Below, piece after piece: positions 1-7,349 of a stretch of 8,967 nt of DNA (positions within the stretch are counted from its first letter, which is position 1; each line of letters opens with the position of its first letter). This DNA is from Candidatus Troglogloeales bacterium (GTDB lineage Bacteria > Nitrospirota > Nitrospiria > SBBL01 > SBBT01), in the NCBI GenBank assembly GCA_005239595.1, contig SBBT01000055.1, positions 1-8,967 on the forward strand. Direction: 5' to 3'. The notes under the pieces were generated by a model that saw only the letters and a program-made list of their open reading frames with translations, was not told the DNA's origin and did no database searches. The translations under genes were made by a program, and so were the position numbers.

Positions 1-3000
1 AGAAGAAGAGCTCACATGGATGCATCTGCCGCAAATGCTTGATCGCCTGTTGCAGCCGTGGAAACAGTGCGACCGGAAGTTTTCCTGTTCAGGGCTTGAA
101 CCGATCCGCTCCAATGCGGAACATTATTTTCAATCGCGTGCGGCACTGAACCTGGGGCCGAAGCTGATTGAAAGTGCTGTGATTGGTTATGCGACGTTTT
201 ATGGACTGTCAATCCTGGAAGATTTGAATCAGCTTGAAAAACGGTTGCGTGAAGATCCGGAAAATTGTGGAGGGCTGCAGCGGTTTATTTCCCCCCGTTC
301 TTCCAAGTTAAATGGCCCGGCGATGGAACCGCTTGAAACCGGCAAGTGGCTGGTGGCCAACGCCGATCCTTTCCAGGAGGCAGTTCTTTGGCAGTCACGC
401 GAATCCCGGTTGGCAGTCATGCATGCCCCCCCGGGTTCCGGCAGGTCGCAAACCATTGTAAATTTAATTGCGGACAGGCTGGAGGCCGAAAAAGTCGTGG
501 CGGTCATCTCCCCGCAGCGGTCTGCCTTGGAAGATGTCTTGGCAGGATTGCGGGAGTCAGGTCTTTCAGACCTGGCGGAACTGGTCGAGGATCCTTCCAA
601 AGACCGTCTTGGGGTTATTCAGAGAATTCGGGATATCGAACATGACGACAACTGCATTCCGTTCTATTTACAGCGGAGCATGCTATGTGAAAATCTGCTT
701 GATCGTGAAAAGCAGCTCAACATCCAGACGATTGCGCTAAATGAAACGTTAAACGATTCCAGGTTACGATATGGCGATATCCTAGCGACGCTACATCGGG
801 TAGAAAAAGATCATGGCATTCACATGCATGGCGATCTGCAAGGATTTTATCAGAAATTCCGCGAGCCGCTTTTGGTGGCCAATATGGAGGAGCTGCATAA
901 AGCATTAGAGGCGACTGATGCCTTCCTCGACGTTTATGGCCGATGTCACTATGAACAAAACCCCTGGCGGACACTGATCCGGCAAGAGGTTCCGCAGGGT
1001 GAGCTTGTTAAGCTGAATGCCTGGTTGTCGGAGATGGTGGAACTTGCGGCAACGTTGGAAGACGTGGCTCCAAAGCGGCCTGTCCATGCGGAAGCAACCG
1101 CTTATCTGGCGGAACATGTGTGGGGGGAGGGCTGTTATGTGGCCTTACTCCCAGAGACCCTTCGTAAGGGCGAGCAGTATTTTGGAAAATTGGCCCGTCT
1201 GACACGGCGGCTTGCTTCCTGGGTTCCGGAAGAGGCCGTCAGGTCACTTTTGGATATTGCCCGATCTGATCTTGCCATTGCGCCGCATTATCAGGTTTTG
1301 CGGGACCATAGCTGCTGGTTGAACGATATTGGCTTTATTAATCGGCAACTTCGACAAAATCCCTTGCTGAAACTTCTCTATGAGGAATGTCGTCCAAGGA
1401 TGGACGTCTGGCGTTATATGGTTGAAGCCGCCACCGCCCAGTCATGGCTGGATGAAATCGAGGCGCGCTACCATTTTACAGATACTCAAGACATCAAAAA
1501 CCAGCGGCAGGCTTTAAAAGGCTGGCTTATGAAAAAACAGGAGACAGACCGGCTTGACATCCAATCTCGATTTGGAAGACGTATCTTTTACAAAAACCAA
1601 CTCCAGGATCTGGGCCTGCTCCGATTGTGGCGCGCGGACGGCTTTTCCCCGACCTCCTTGCGCGAACTCTATGGCAGCGGATGCGTTTACAAACTTCGGC
1701 CTGTTTTGCTGGCCACGCCAGAGGCTGCGAGTACCATCCTGCCGATGACGCCGGGCCTGCTGGATCTCCTTATTATTGACGAAGCCGTTCCGATGTTTGT
1801 GGCCGATGTCCTGCCGATGCTCTATCGCGCCAAGTCGGTTGTTGTGGCAGGCGATCACATGCAACGCGCCCCGGAAGGAATGTCCGGTGTTGCCGATGAT
1901 ACCGGTACGATAGAGGATGCTATTCCAAAATCGGATACAAATCGGCTTCTTCCCGCGGCGGGGGAATATGATTTACTTCATGCCGCGGAGTATGCCGCCG
2001 GCTCGTCGAAGCAGTTGCGAATACGCTATACCCCGGCCCCCGGGGCGATGATTCATTTCGCCAACCGTGCTTTCTACAGCGGGAAACTGATTGTTCCCGT
2101 ATGCAATCAGGCTGAATCTCTTCGCGCGCCGATAAGCTTGTGTCAGGTGGACGGTCTGTTCCAGGGCGGTATCAATGAGCGTGAGGTAGCCGAGGTGATA
2201 GACAAGGTCAAGGAAATGCTGAAAACCTATCCCTCTTTAAGCGTTGGGATTATTGCCTTCCATGTAAAGCAAAGAGACCGGATTGAAGATGTCTTGTACG
2301 AATCGGCCGAGCAGGAGAGCGATTTTAGGGAGATGTTGGAGCGTAAGGACAGAGAGGGGAAAGGAATCTTTGTCCAAACAGCGGAACACATGGATGGTAG
2401 ACGACGAGATCTGATTATTTTATCCGTAACGTATGATGGGAAAGAGGGGAGTTTTGGCCCGGTCAGCAGGAAGGAAGCAGGGAGAAAGGTTTTAAATGCG
2501 CTGCTCTCCTGTGCCGGGGCTGGCATGATAATCATCTCATCGATCGATCTCGATCGCATTCCCTGGGATCGGGAGAAAATCAACAATGAGCATGATTATC
2601 TATTAAGATGGCTCTGTTATGCCCGCGCCATTGGTCAAGGAGATCATGAACGCGCCCGGAAAATTTTATTGCGTTTTGTTGATTCAGAACAGTCTGATCG
2701 TCGCCATTCCCCTATGGCATCAGCGTTTGCACGGCATGTAGCGGAGTTCCTGGAGACAAAAGGGTTTCATCTCGATCAACCGGTGGGGGAGGGATGCTTT
2801 CGCATAGACATTGGGGTCAAGCGTCATGCCGCAGATTCGCGTTACATCTGCGGGATTGAATGTGACGGCCGACAATTTTATCGCGGTTGGAAGGCGAGAA
2901 TGAACGATATCTTCCGGCAGGACATTCTGGAGAAATTTGGCTGGAAAATAATTCGCGTCTTCAGCCAGGAGTGGTACGGAAATCACCAGCTTGCCCAAGA

Positions 3001-3034
3001 GGCGTTGCTCGAGCAAATTTCCCAGTTGCCTTAA
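1..3034 (+). CDS. Large SF1 helicase-like protein with C-terminal Vsr/MTES_1575-type nuclease, 5' end outside window
   Basis: The frame is open to the left edge, with codons for E-E-E-L-T-W before the first in-window ATG at 20, so the true start and N-terminal domain probably lie upstream. At least 1004 residues are present (numbering from ATG 20). The order is: a leading helical region; a Q-motif-like D-P-F-Q followed by a Walker A-like loop at 135-145 (APPGSGRSQT); a long helical insert at about 210-560; a Walker B-like IIDEAVP at 585-591; a motif III-like GDHMQRAP at 611-618; a motif IV-like region near Y670; motifs V and VI near 792-832; and a C-terminal nuclease at about 910-1000 with RIDIG (D930), IECDG (E947, D949) and RQD (966-968). 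This is the layout of DUF4011-type helicases fused to a Vsr-like endonuclease, a group that includes phage-defence proteins. The motor motifs are degenerate at their key residues (Arg142 for the Walker Lys, Cys831 for the motif VI Arg), so ATPase activity is doubtful while nuclease activity is plausible. The cellular role is unknown; nucleic-acid binding and defence are inferences. Confidence 0.88.
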   Translation, partial: EEELTWMHLPQMLDRLLQPWKQCDRKFSCSGLEPIRSNAEHYFQSRAALNLGPKLIESAVIGYATFYGLSILEDLNQLEKRLREDPENCGGLQRFISPRSSKLNGPAMEPLETGKWLVANADPFQEAVLWQSRESRLAVMHAPPGSGRSQTIVNLIADRLEAEKVVAVISPQRSALEDVLAGLRESGLSDLAELVEDPSKDRLGVIQRIRDIEHDDNCIPFYLQRSMLCENLLDREKQLNIQTIALNETLNDSRLRYGDILATLHRVEKDHGIHMHGDLQGFYQKFREPLLVANMEELHKALEATDAFLDVYGRCHYEQNPWRTLIRQEVPQGELVKLNAWLSEMVELAATLEDVAPKRPVHAEATAYLAEHVWGEGCYVALLPETLRKGEQYFGKLARLTRRLASWVPEEAVRSLLDIARSDLAIAPHYQVLRDHSCWLNDIGFINRQLRQNPLLKLLYEECRPRMDVWRYMVEAATAQSWLDEIEARYHFTDTQDIKNQRQALKGWLMKKQETDRLDIQSRFGRRIFYKNQLQDLGLLRLWRADGFSPTSLRELYGSGCVYKLRPVLLATPEAASTILPMTPGLLDLLIIDEAVPMFVADVLPMLYRAKSVVVAGDHMQRAPEGMSGVADDTGTIEDAIPKSDTNRLLPAAGEYDLLHAAEYAAGSSKQLRIRYTPAPGAMIHFANRAFYSGKLIVPVCNQAESLRAPISLCQVDGLFQGGINEREVAEVIDKVKEMLKTYPSLSVGIIAFHVKQRDRIEDVLYESAEQESDFREMLERKDREGKGIFVQTAEHMDGRRRDLIILSVTYDGKEGSFGPVSRKEAGRKVLNALLSCAGAGMIIISSIDLDRIPWDREKINNEHDYLLRWLCYARAIGQGDHERARKILLRFVDSEQSDRRHSPMASAFARHVAEFLETKGFHLDQPVGEGCFRIDIGVKRHAADSRYICGIECDGRQFYRGWKARMNDIFRQDILEKFGWKIIRVFSQEWYGNHQLAQEALLEQISQLP

Positions 3035-3229
3035 GAGAGGGTATTTCCAAAGATGCTTATTCAACTACTGCTGTCCAAATTAGCCTGACATCATATTGTG
3101 ATCCATTAATTCTCCCGCATATTGAGACCGGTTAAACCCTGTTTTAAAATACAGACCCACTATGTTCAGATTTCCGAGTTCAACGCTCACCCGAACACCA
3201 GTGGTTTGGTTCTTACGCAGTAACAAAGA
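3035..3229. other. Intergenic region without a supported gene
   Basis: No convincing reading frame or strong terminator follows the helicase/nuclease stop codon. A weak A/T-rich palindrome (CTGT-N8-ACAG) lies near 3140-3155, without a following T-run. Two short boxes match integron core consensus by sequence alone (GTTAAAC at 3131-3137 and GTTCAAC at 3178-3184). Boxes this short are expected by chance, so they carry little weight. Confidence 0.5.
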
Positions 3230-3292
3230 TTCCAACCATTCTCTGAATACGGACGCGCAAAAAGCGCGCGCCGGTTAGCTGAATTGTTGAGG
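3230..3292 (+). other. attC-like imperfect hairpin (putative integron cassette recombination site)
   Basis: This 63-base segment folds as an imperfect hairpin. The tip is CGCGC/GCGCG (3254-3258 with 3264-3268) around a five-A loop. Next, CGG 3250-3252 pairs with CCG 3271-3273. The base pairs CAAC-x-ATTC (3233-3241) with GAAT-x-GTTG (3281-3289), 8 of 9 positions. The outer boxes TTCCAAC (3230-3236) and GTTGAGG (3286-3292) each match the attC core consensus (RYYYAAC / GTTRRRY) at all but the outermost base. Length, end boxes and bulged stem are as expected for attC, and a small gene begins shortly after the right box. No integrase or attI is present, and an incidental hairpin or decayed site is possible. 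Confidence 0.42.
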
Positions 3293-3315
3293 GACTGACA
3301 GATTCGGAAACACAC

Positions 3316-3321
3316 GGAGGA
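3316..3321 (+). promoter_or_regulatory. Ribosome binding site deciding the GTG start of the amphi-Trp gene
   Basis: GGAGGA lies 6 bases before GTG 3328, a normal spacing. An ATG at 3323 is only one base from it and opens a frame of nine codons ending at TGA 3350-3352, so the GTG is the better start. Confidence 0.75.
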
Positions 3322-3327
3322 CATGAA

Positions 3328-3564
3328 GTGGCAACGCAAAAGAAGAGAGTGAGACGAGACATTGAGAAAGACTATCCTGCGAAGCAGTTCGTCGCAAAGC
3401 TGCGTCGTTTGGCCGACTGCATCGAGCAAGGCAAACGCTTCCAAATTCAGGTGGCCGGGGAACGACTCTCCATACCACCCACGGCCATCATCAACATCGA
3501 ACACGAGAGTGGCGAGTCTGATGAAGAAGTCGAGTTTCAGCTGAGGTGGTCGCCGGGCCAGTAG
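3328..3564 (+). CDS. Small amphi-Trp domain protein
   Basis: This is a complete 78-residue protein starting at GTG. After a basic N-terminus (KKRVRRDIEKDY) it has a predicted helix (FVAKLRRLADCIEQGK, about 21-36), then alternating strands: FQIQVAGERLSIP, a strand ending in NIEHE, an acidic turn (ESGESDEE) and an amphipathic strand VEFQLRW with the terminal Trp at 74. This order and the final Trp match the amphi-Trp family, small soluble proteins of unknown biochemical function found in bacteria and haloarchaea. It has no signal peptide or membrane segment. The gene starts 41 bases after the recombination point of the attC-like site and stops 70 bases before another attC-type box, so it may be the cargo of an integron-style cassette. 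The family call is strong; the function is unknown. Confidence 0.8.
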   Translation: MATQKKRVRRDIEKDYPAKQFVAKLRRLADCIEQGKRFQIQVAGERLSIPPTAIINIEHESGESDEEVEFQLRWSPGQ

Positions 3565-3708
3565 TACACAGCACTTGTCAAGAAAGTTGTATTTGAGTTA
3601 TGCATTGCCGGGAGAGGTACTAATCATAATGCCGCCCAACAAAACGATTTCCCCCCCGCTCGTGTCCAGCGAAAAATGTCCAACAGTCATCTGTCTCAAG
3701 GGGGTAGA
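3565..3708. other. Convergent intergenic region with possible attC remnant
   Basis: This gap separates the plus-strand amphi-Trp gene from the minus-strand PII-like gene. It contains GCCCAAC at 3634-3640, an exact match to the attC left-box consensus RYYYAAC in a cassette-like context (after GCC). It is followed by a run of seven C and then a TGTCC repeated 10 bases apart (3663-3683 region). No matching GTTRRRY box follows, so any attC here would be truncated. I see no strong terminator hairpin for either converging gene. Confidence 0.4.
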
Positions 3709-4044
3709 TTAGTTTTGCTGCCCGGAGAAATGTTCGCGGCGAGAGACGGCAACATCGGAGACAAACAGGACCCCAGGATAGCGGTCGAAAAGCGGTCTTA
3801 AACCGGCCAGGATCGGCTGCACCTTCTCTTCCAGCACAACGGTCATCAGCATGACCAAGCTGTCAACCTCGCTGAACATCGGGTGGGCCGTGTGAAAGCC
3901 GTGATGGCCTTTGCCGGAAATGTTGTGAATAATCGTATATCCGGTCACCTTCAGGTTGTCCAGCATATCGGTTGCAAATTTCAAGTGCTCTCCCGGAATG
4001 ATAATCCGAATCTCTTTCATGGGATGCAGCGTAAACGTGTCCAT
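3709..4044 (-). CDS. PII-like signalling protein associated with the DabAB carbon pump
   Basis: This 111-residue protein has a PII-like layout: strand KEIRIIIP (10-17), a helix (HLKFATDMLDNL), strand GYTIIHNI (35-42), a glycine/histidine-rich loop in the T-loop position (GKGHHGFHTAHP, 44-55), strand SLVMLMTVV, helix EEKVQPILAGLRPLFDRY, and a last strand GVLFVSDVAVSRREHF. PII-like proteins form trimers that bind nucleotides and, in the carboxysome-linked CPII, bicarbonate; relatives accompany DUF2309/DabA genes. A role in tuning the adjacent DIC pump is inferred from the neighbourhood. ATG 4044 is chosen because AGGAGG lies 7 bases upstream; a start at 4086 would add 14 unfamily-like residues and has no such site. 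The canonical PII T-loop tyrosine is not evident. The gene lies 71 bases after dabA on the same strand. Confidence 0.82.
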   Translation of the reverse strand: MDTFTLHPMKEIRIIIPGEHLKFATDMLDNLKVTGYTIIHNISGKGHHGFHTAHPMFSEVDSLVMLMTVVLEEKVQPILAGLRPLFDRYPGVLFVSDVAVSRREHFSGQQN

Positions 4045-4051
4045 CAAGGGC

Positions 4052-4057
4052 CCTCCT
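4052..4057 (-). promoter_or_regulatory. Strong ribosome binding site of the PII-like gene
   Basis: AGGAGG on the minus strand lies 7 bases from ATG 4044. It decides against the upstream in-frame ATG at 4086 and suggests that this last gene of the operon is translated independently and well. Confidence 0.8.
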
Positions 4058-4095
4058 TGTTTTTCAACCACACTAAGTTTTAACAACCCCCCTCA

Positions 4096-4113
4096 CCCCC
4101 TTTTTTAAGGGGG
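4096..4113. repeat. Perfect C5TT/AAG5 palindrome between dabA and the PII-like gene
   Basis: Seven-base arms CCCCCTT (4096-4102) and AAGGGGG (4107-4113) flank a TTTT loop, two bases beyond the dabA stop. Neither strand has a T-run after the stem, so it is not a classic intrinsic terminator. With its C-rich flank (4086-4094) it resembles the dispersed GGGGG-rich intergenic palindromes common in Nitrospirota and deltaproteobacterial genomes; this is recognition, not a search result. In mRNA it could protect or separate the dabA and PII parts of the message. Confidence 0.7.
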
Positions 4114-4115
4114 AA

Positions 4116-7100
4116 TTAAGATCGTGTCCACCCTTGTTTCGGAAGATACCGATAAAAACAGTTATCCCCCGGATCCAAGGCAACCAAGTGAACCCATTCG
4201 TTATTATAATAATGTTGCAAAAACTGATGATGCGAGATAATCGCATCAATCCGCTCCCTCGGGGCCTCGATGACCACAACCAGGCGCATCGGCTCATGAT
4301 ACGGACGCGGCCCGTTCATAACGGTTTCTCTGGACAACCCCACGCGCAGATCGCTCTCTGGACCGGACATCACTCCGAACCGGCCCACAACGTTGTGATA
4401 GATTTTGCTCCCGCTTCCATAAACGTCGTTATCCACCGTGGAAAAATAATGCTCCATGTTGATCCACTGGCCGACTACCTGGGGCCCGGTCATCACGATC
4501 TCCAAGAGCCGTCCCGTGGGGTCACCACGGTAATCGTACGAATGAAGAAAGACCCGCCCATCCAATGCAATCCCCCGTGTTAATTCACGTCGACCAATGA
4601 TAAATGCTGCATTGCTAGAGAGTCCCCATTCGGGCCGAACCTGGCTCCAGTTCCCTCCCCATCGACGCACCTCCGAAACAACATTCTCAGGGGATAACGG
4701 TTTTGCCTGCGGAAGTCTGGAAAGCCTCTCCATGCTGGTTCGAACACCCGCCTCTTTTAAGTCGCTAATAAGGCGACCCAGGTCTGTGCGATGGAGGGGG
4801 GATAAATCCTCCAGATCAAACAGGTGCACCTCATCGGTGCTGGTAATATGTTCTCCGGCGATGAAACAGGTGTCAGATGGGATAAGGATCCCGTTTTTAG
4901 CCAGCCCATCTCGAACCTCCCGCTTGTTTGCCATGGCCGCCAGTACCCGCGCATTCGATTTTCCGGAATGACCGCCGCAGGCTCCGCAATCAAGTGCAGA
5001 CGCATAGGGGTTATTTAAAACGTCACTGCCATGACCTACGATAAGGACCAATCGCGCGAAATTCTGGGTCAGCCCCATCATTCGGAGCGCCGTCTCAACG
5101 GTGAAAATCTGCTCGTCAAGCGTGAAGCCGGTGCGTGTCATCCGTTCCATCCGAGCAAAAACCCGGTGTGAATTAATCCCGTAGCGATCCCGCAGCAACG
5201 AAATAAAATCAGCTTCTTCGTCAGGAGAGAGCGAATTTTGCGGGGCCGCCTGCTGTGGGTTAACCGTTTCCTTCATCGGAGTTTCAGAAAGGGCGCGAAG
5301 CCGTAAGAACTCCACTTGCTCAAGGGTAAAATTAATTTCCCGTTCACCGACGTGCTGTTTGAGCGCCTTCCGAATAACGGCGCGCTGCTCTGCAGCAAGG
5401 ATCGCCTCGACCTCCTCCCGTGATAGTTTGTCGATGGTCATGGAGGTGGCAATGGGCGGGGAGAAGATACGCTGAATCGTTGTAGTGAGTTTTCGATACC
5501 ATACCGAGCCGACTGTTTTTCCAAAAATCGGAAGTGTGTAAAACCAGCCGATCATCTCCACCATGACATAGGGGGTAATGACATTTTCTTTTAAATCATG
5601 GAACAACTCATGGAAGAGATGAAGCAATCGGGTTCCAGCGCGATATCGAGGAAGGCGCTGTCCCTGATAGGAACGGGGAATCTCACGCACCTCATTTTTA
5701 CACTTCATTATGACCGGAAACTGATCGGTCTGATGGTGATCCCCCAGTGCCCGATATCGGATAAAAACCGCAAAAAAACCGGCAAAGCCAAAAGTCTCAT
5801 AGTCCCCGACTGTTTCCAAATGACGCCGAAGCAGCTCGGATCGGACATCAATACAAAATACCGCCTGCGCCTGGGGACGAATATTGGGAGGAGACGCAGA
5901 GGACGCCGACCGGTTTTTCATTAGGCTGGAAAGGAGCTGCTCCTGGTAACCGGATTCCAGGGCCTTCAGCCAGACCGGTGCCTGTTTCCACTCGGGAAAG
6001 GCATCGATCCAACCAAGCAGCGTCGCGAGATCATGGGGCGGTGTCGCTAAAAGATAATCGGGGTCAATCTCCAAAGCCTCGGCAAGAGTGACAAGCCGAA
6101 ACGCCAGATTTTGTCGTATTGCCTTTTCATGTCGGGGGCCATATTCAGTTGCATATTTTTGAGCAAGTCCTTTCCAATCGTTTTCTGGGAATGCGACTCC
6201 TGCGGATGATTTCTGTTTGGAACAAACCCGGATGATCTGATTGACCTGTTTTACGAAAGGAGCTGGGAGGCGTCCTGCAACCCGCTCGCGCCGCAACGCA
6301 TAAGCCTCTTTATGGTTTCGGATGTCGTTTGAGAGGGCCTCAAAGTTTCCATCAATCCCAAGCGATTCCATGGAATGCTTTTCCACCAGTTCGCGTTCAT
6401 ACCACAGGCGGACGGCGAGGTACTCTGTCAGTTCCGTCGGATAGGACTCCTGCCAGGGATAATCGGTTTGATCGGCTCGCCACTTGATAAAACCGGTCCA
6501 GCCGGGCAGCGCGGCAAGATGAAGGGCAAGATAGTCCTGCCAGTAGGTCGGCGGGATGCCAAGCATGTTGAAGCTTTCAATCAGCATCTCTTCGGGCTGT
6601 TCCGGAAGATTAATTCGTCTTTCTTTGGCGATTCCACAGGGCGAGAATTCCAGCGGGAGAAGCGATTTCCATGCGCGGAAAAAACCATCCTCTCTGTTCG
6701 GCATGGACCACGGGGCATGTCCTTCATCCAAAAAGGCGCCAAGCCAATTGATCATCTCCCCATTGATCTGTTCTGTAATGTCCGTTCCCAGAATCCGATC
6801 CAAAAAAACAGACAGCGTTCTGCCTCGCAAGAGGGCCTCTGCCTCATCATCGGCAATGGAGTGGATCTGTTCTAAAACTCCCCGCGGCTTTAAGGCGGGA
6901 ATCAGGTGGTTTGCCAGTTCCTCAATAAGAGAGTGGTTCTGGAGTTCTGAAACCGGCAAGATGTTGTCCTCGGGAGTACCCCCCATTCCTTTGAGTAAAC
7001 AGACACGAAGAACTTCGAGATGGCGAATCGGATTATTTCCCACAACCACCTGTTTGTCTTGGGCATAGGGCAAGAGGGCCGCGTCAATCTGCTCTTTTTG

Positions 7101-7346
7101 AATTCTGCCAGAATGAAAATAGTCCCGGTAGGCCGCGCCGGTTAGGTACCCTTCTCCTCCCAGAAACCGATTTCCAAGCTGCACCGCTTCCTCGAAGGGA
7201 AGCCGCTCTAAGCCATGTAACGGATTATGATGTACAAACGTCCGCATCGGCCAGTAAGGGGCAATGATCTCGCTTGCAAGACGGATCAAGCCTCGAAGTT
7301 GCATCCTTTCGGTTTCGGTTGCCGTCAAAGAAGTTACTTTTTCCAT
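4116..7346 (-). CDS. dabA: DabA, inorganic carbon transporter subunit (DUF2309/UPF0753)
   Basis: A complete 1076-residue protein. DabA is the cytoplasmic, beta-carbonic-anhydrase-like partner of DabB; the pair uses ion flow through DabB to drive one-way conversion of CO2 to bicarbonate. The family N-terminal motif HHNPLHG is at 39-45. The zinc and catalytic residues are all recognisable: C498 and D500 in FCIDVRSE, H772 in VGHGSD, and C787 in DCGACGG. The C-x-D step and the 15-residue H-to-C step equal those I recall for Halothiobacillus DabA2 (C351, D353, H524, C539). Relative to that protein there are about 147 more residues before the Cys and 100 more between Asp and His, while the C-terminal part is similar in length. 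The start ATG lies 3 bases after the dabB stop with only a weak AAGAG site, which suggests translational coupling. It is probably cotranscribed with dabB and the PII-like gene. Confidence 0.95.
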   Translation of the reverse strand: MEKVTSLTATETERMQLRGLIRLASEIIAPYWPMRTFVHHNPLHGLERLPFEEAVQLGNRFLGGEGYLTGAAYRDYFHSGRIQKEQIDAALLPYAQDKQVVVGNNPIRHLEVLRVCLLKGMGGTPEDNILPVSELQNHSLIEELANHLIPALKPRGVLEQIHSIADDEAEALLRGRTLSVFLDRILGTDITEQINGEMINWLGAFLDEGHAPWSMPNREDGFFRAWKSLLPLEFSPCGIAKERRINLPEQPEEMLIESFNMLGIPPTYWQDYLALHLAALPGWTGFIKWRADQTDYPWQESYPTELTEYLAVRLWYERELVEKHSMESLGIDGNFEALSNDIRNHKEAYALRRERVAGRLPAPFVKQVNQIIRVCSKQKSSAGVAFPENDWKGLAQKYATEYGPRHEKAIRQNLAFRLVTLAEALEIDPDYLLATPPHDLATLLGWIDAFPEWKQAPVWLKALESGYQEQLLSSLMKNRSASSASPPNIRPQAQAVFCIDVRSELLRRHLETVGDYETFGFAGFFAVFIRYRALGDHHQTDQFPVIMKCKNEVREIPRSYQGQRLPRYRAGTRLLHLFHELFHDLKENVITPYVMVEMIGWFYTLPIFGKTVGSVWYRKLTTTIQRIFSPPIATSMTIDKLSREEVEAILAAEQRAVIRKALKQHVGEREINFTLEQVEFLRLRALSETPMKETVNPQQAAPQNSLSPDEEADFISLLRDRYGINSHRVFARMERMTRTGFTLDEQIFTVETALRMMGLTQNFARLVLIVGHGSDVLNNPYASALDCGACGGHSGKSNARVLAAMANKREVRDGLAKNGILIPSDTCFIAGEHITSTDEVHLFDLEDLSPLHRTDLGRLISDLKEAGVRTSMERLSRLPQAKPLSPENVVSEVRRWGGNWSQVRPEWGLSSNAAFIIGRRELTRGIALDGRVFLHSYDYRGDPTGRLLEIVMTGPQVVGQWINMEHYFSTVDNDVYGSGSKIYHNVVGRFGVMSGPESDLRVGLSRETVMNGPRPYHEPMRLVVVIEAPRERIDAIISHHQFLQHYYNNEWVHLVALDPGDNCFYRYLPKQGWTRS

Positions 7347-7349
7347 AAA

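Noticed and set aside
1514..2586. Minus-strand frames of 116 and 119 codons inside the helicase/nuclease gene
   Set aside because: They oppose clear helicase motifs on the plus strand and have no recognisable product.
3323..3352. Nine-codon leader peptide starting at ATG 3323
   Set aside because: Its ATG is one base from the ribosome binding site, too close for initiation; nothing suggests attenuation.
3663..3690. Insertion-sequence end suggested by repeated TGTCC
   Set aside because: Only a five-base repeat, with no transposase or paired inverted end; too weak to call an element.
4045..4086. Upstream ATG (4086) as start of the PII-like protein
   Set aside because: The extra 14 residues do not fit the family, and the strong AGGAGG at 4052-4057 falls inside that extension, correctly spaced for ATG 4044.
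4096..4113. Intrinsic terminator after dabA
   Set aside because: The hairpin lacks a following T-run on either strand.
4073..4297. Short minus-strand frame across the dabA end and the palindrome
   Set aside because: Its C-terminus (SPLKKGVRGV) is the translated repeat, a typical artefact of reading through this class of palindrome.
4134..4583. 149-codon plus-strand frame opposite the dabA 3' end
   Set aside because: Antisense shadow of the conserved DabA C-terminus; no family resemblance.
6375..7068. Two overlapping plus-strand open frames of 166 and 170 codons opposite dabA
   Set aside because: They lie wholly antisense to a strongly conserved DabA, and their products show no recognisable family.
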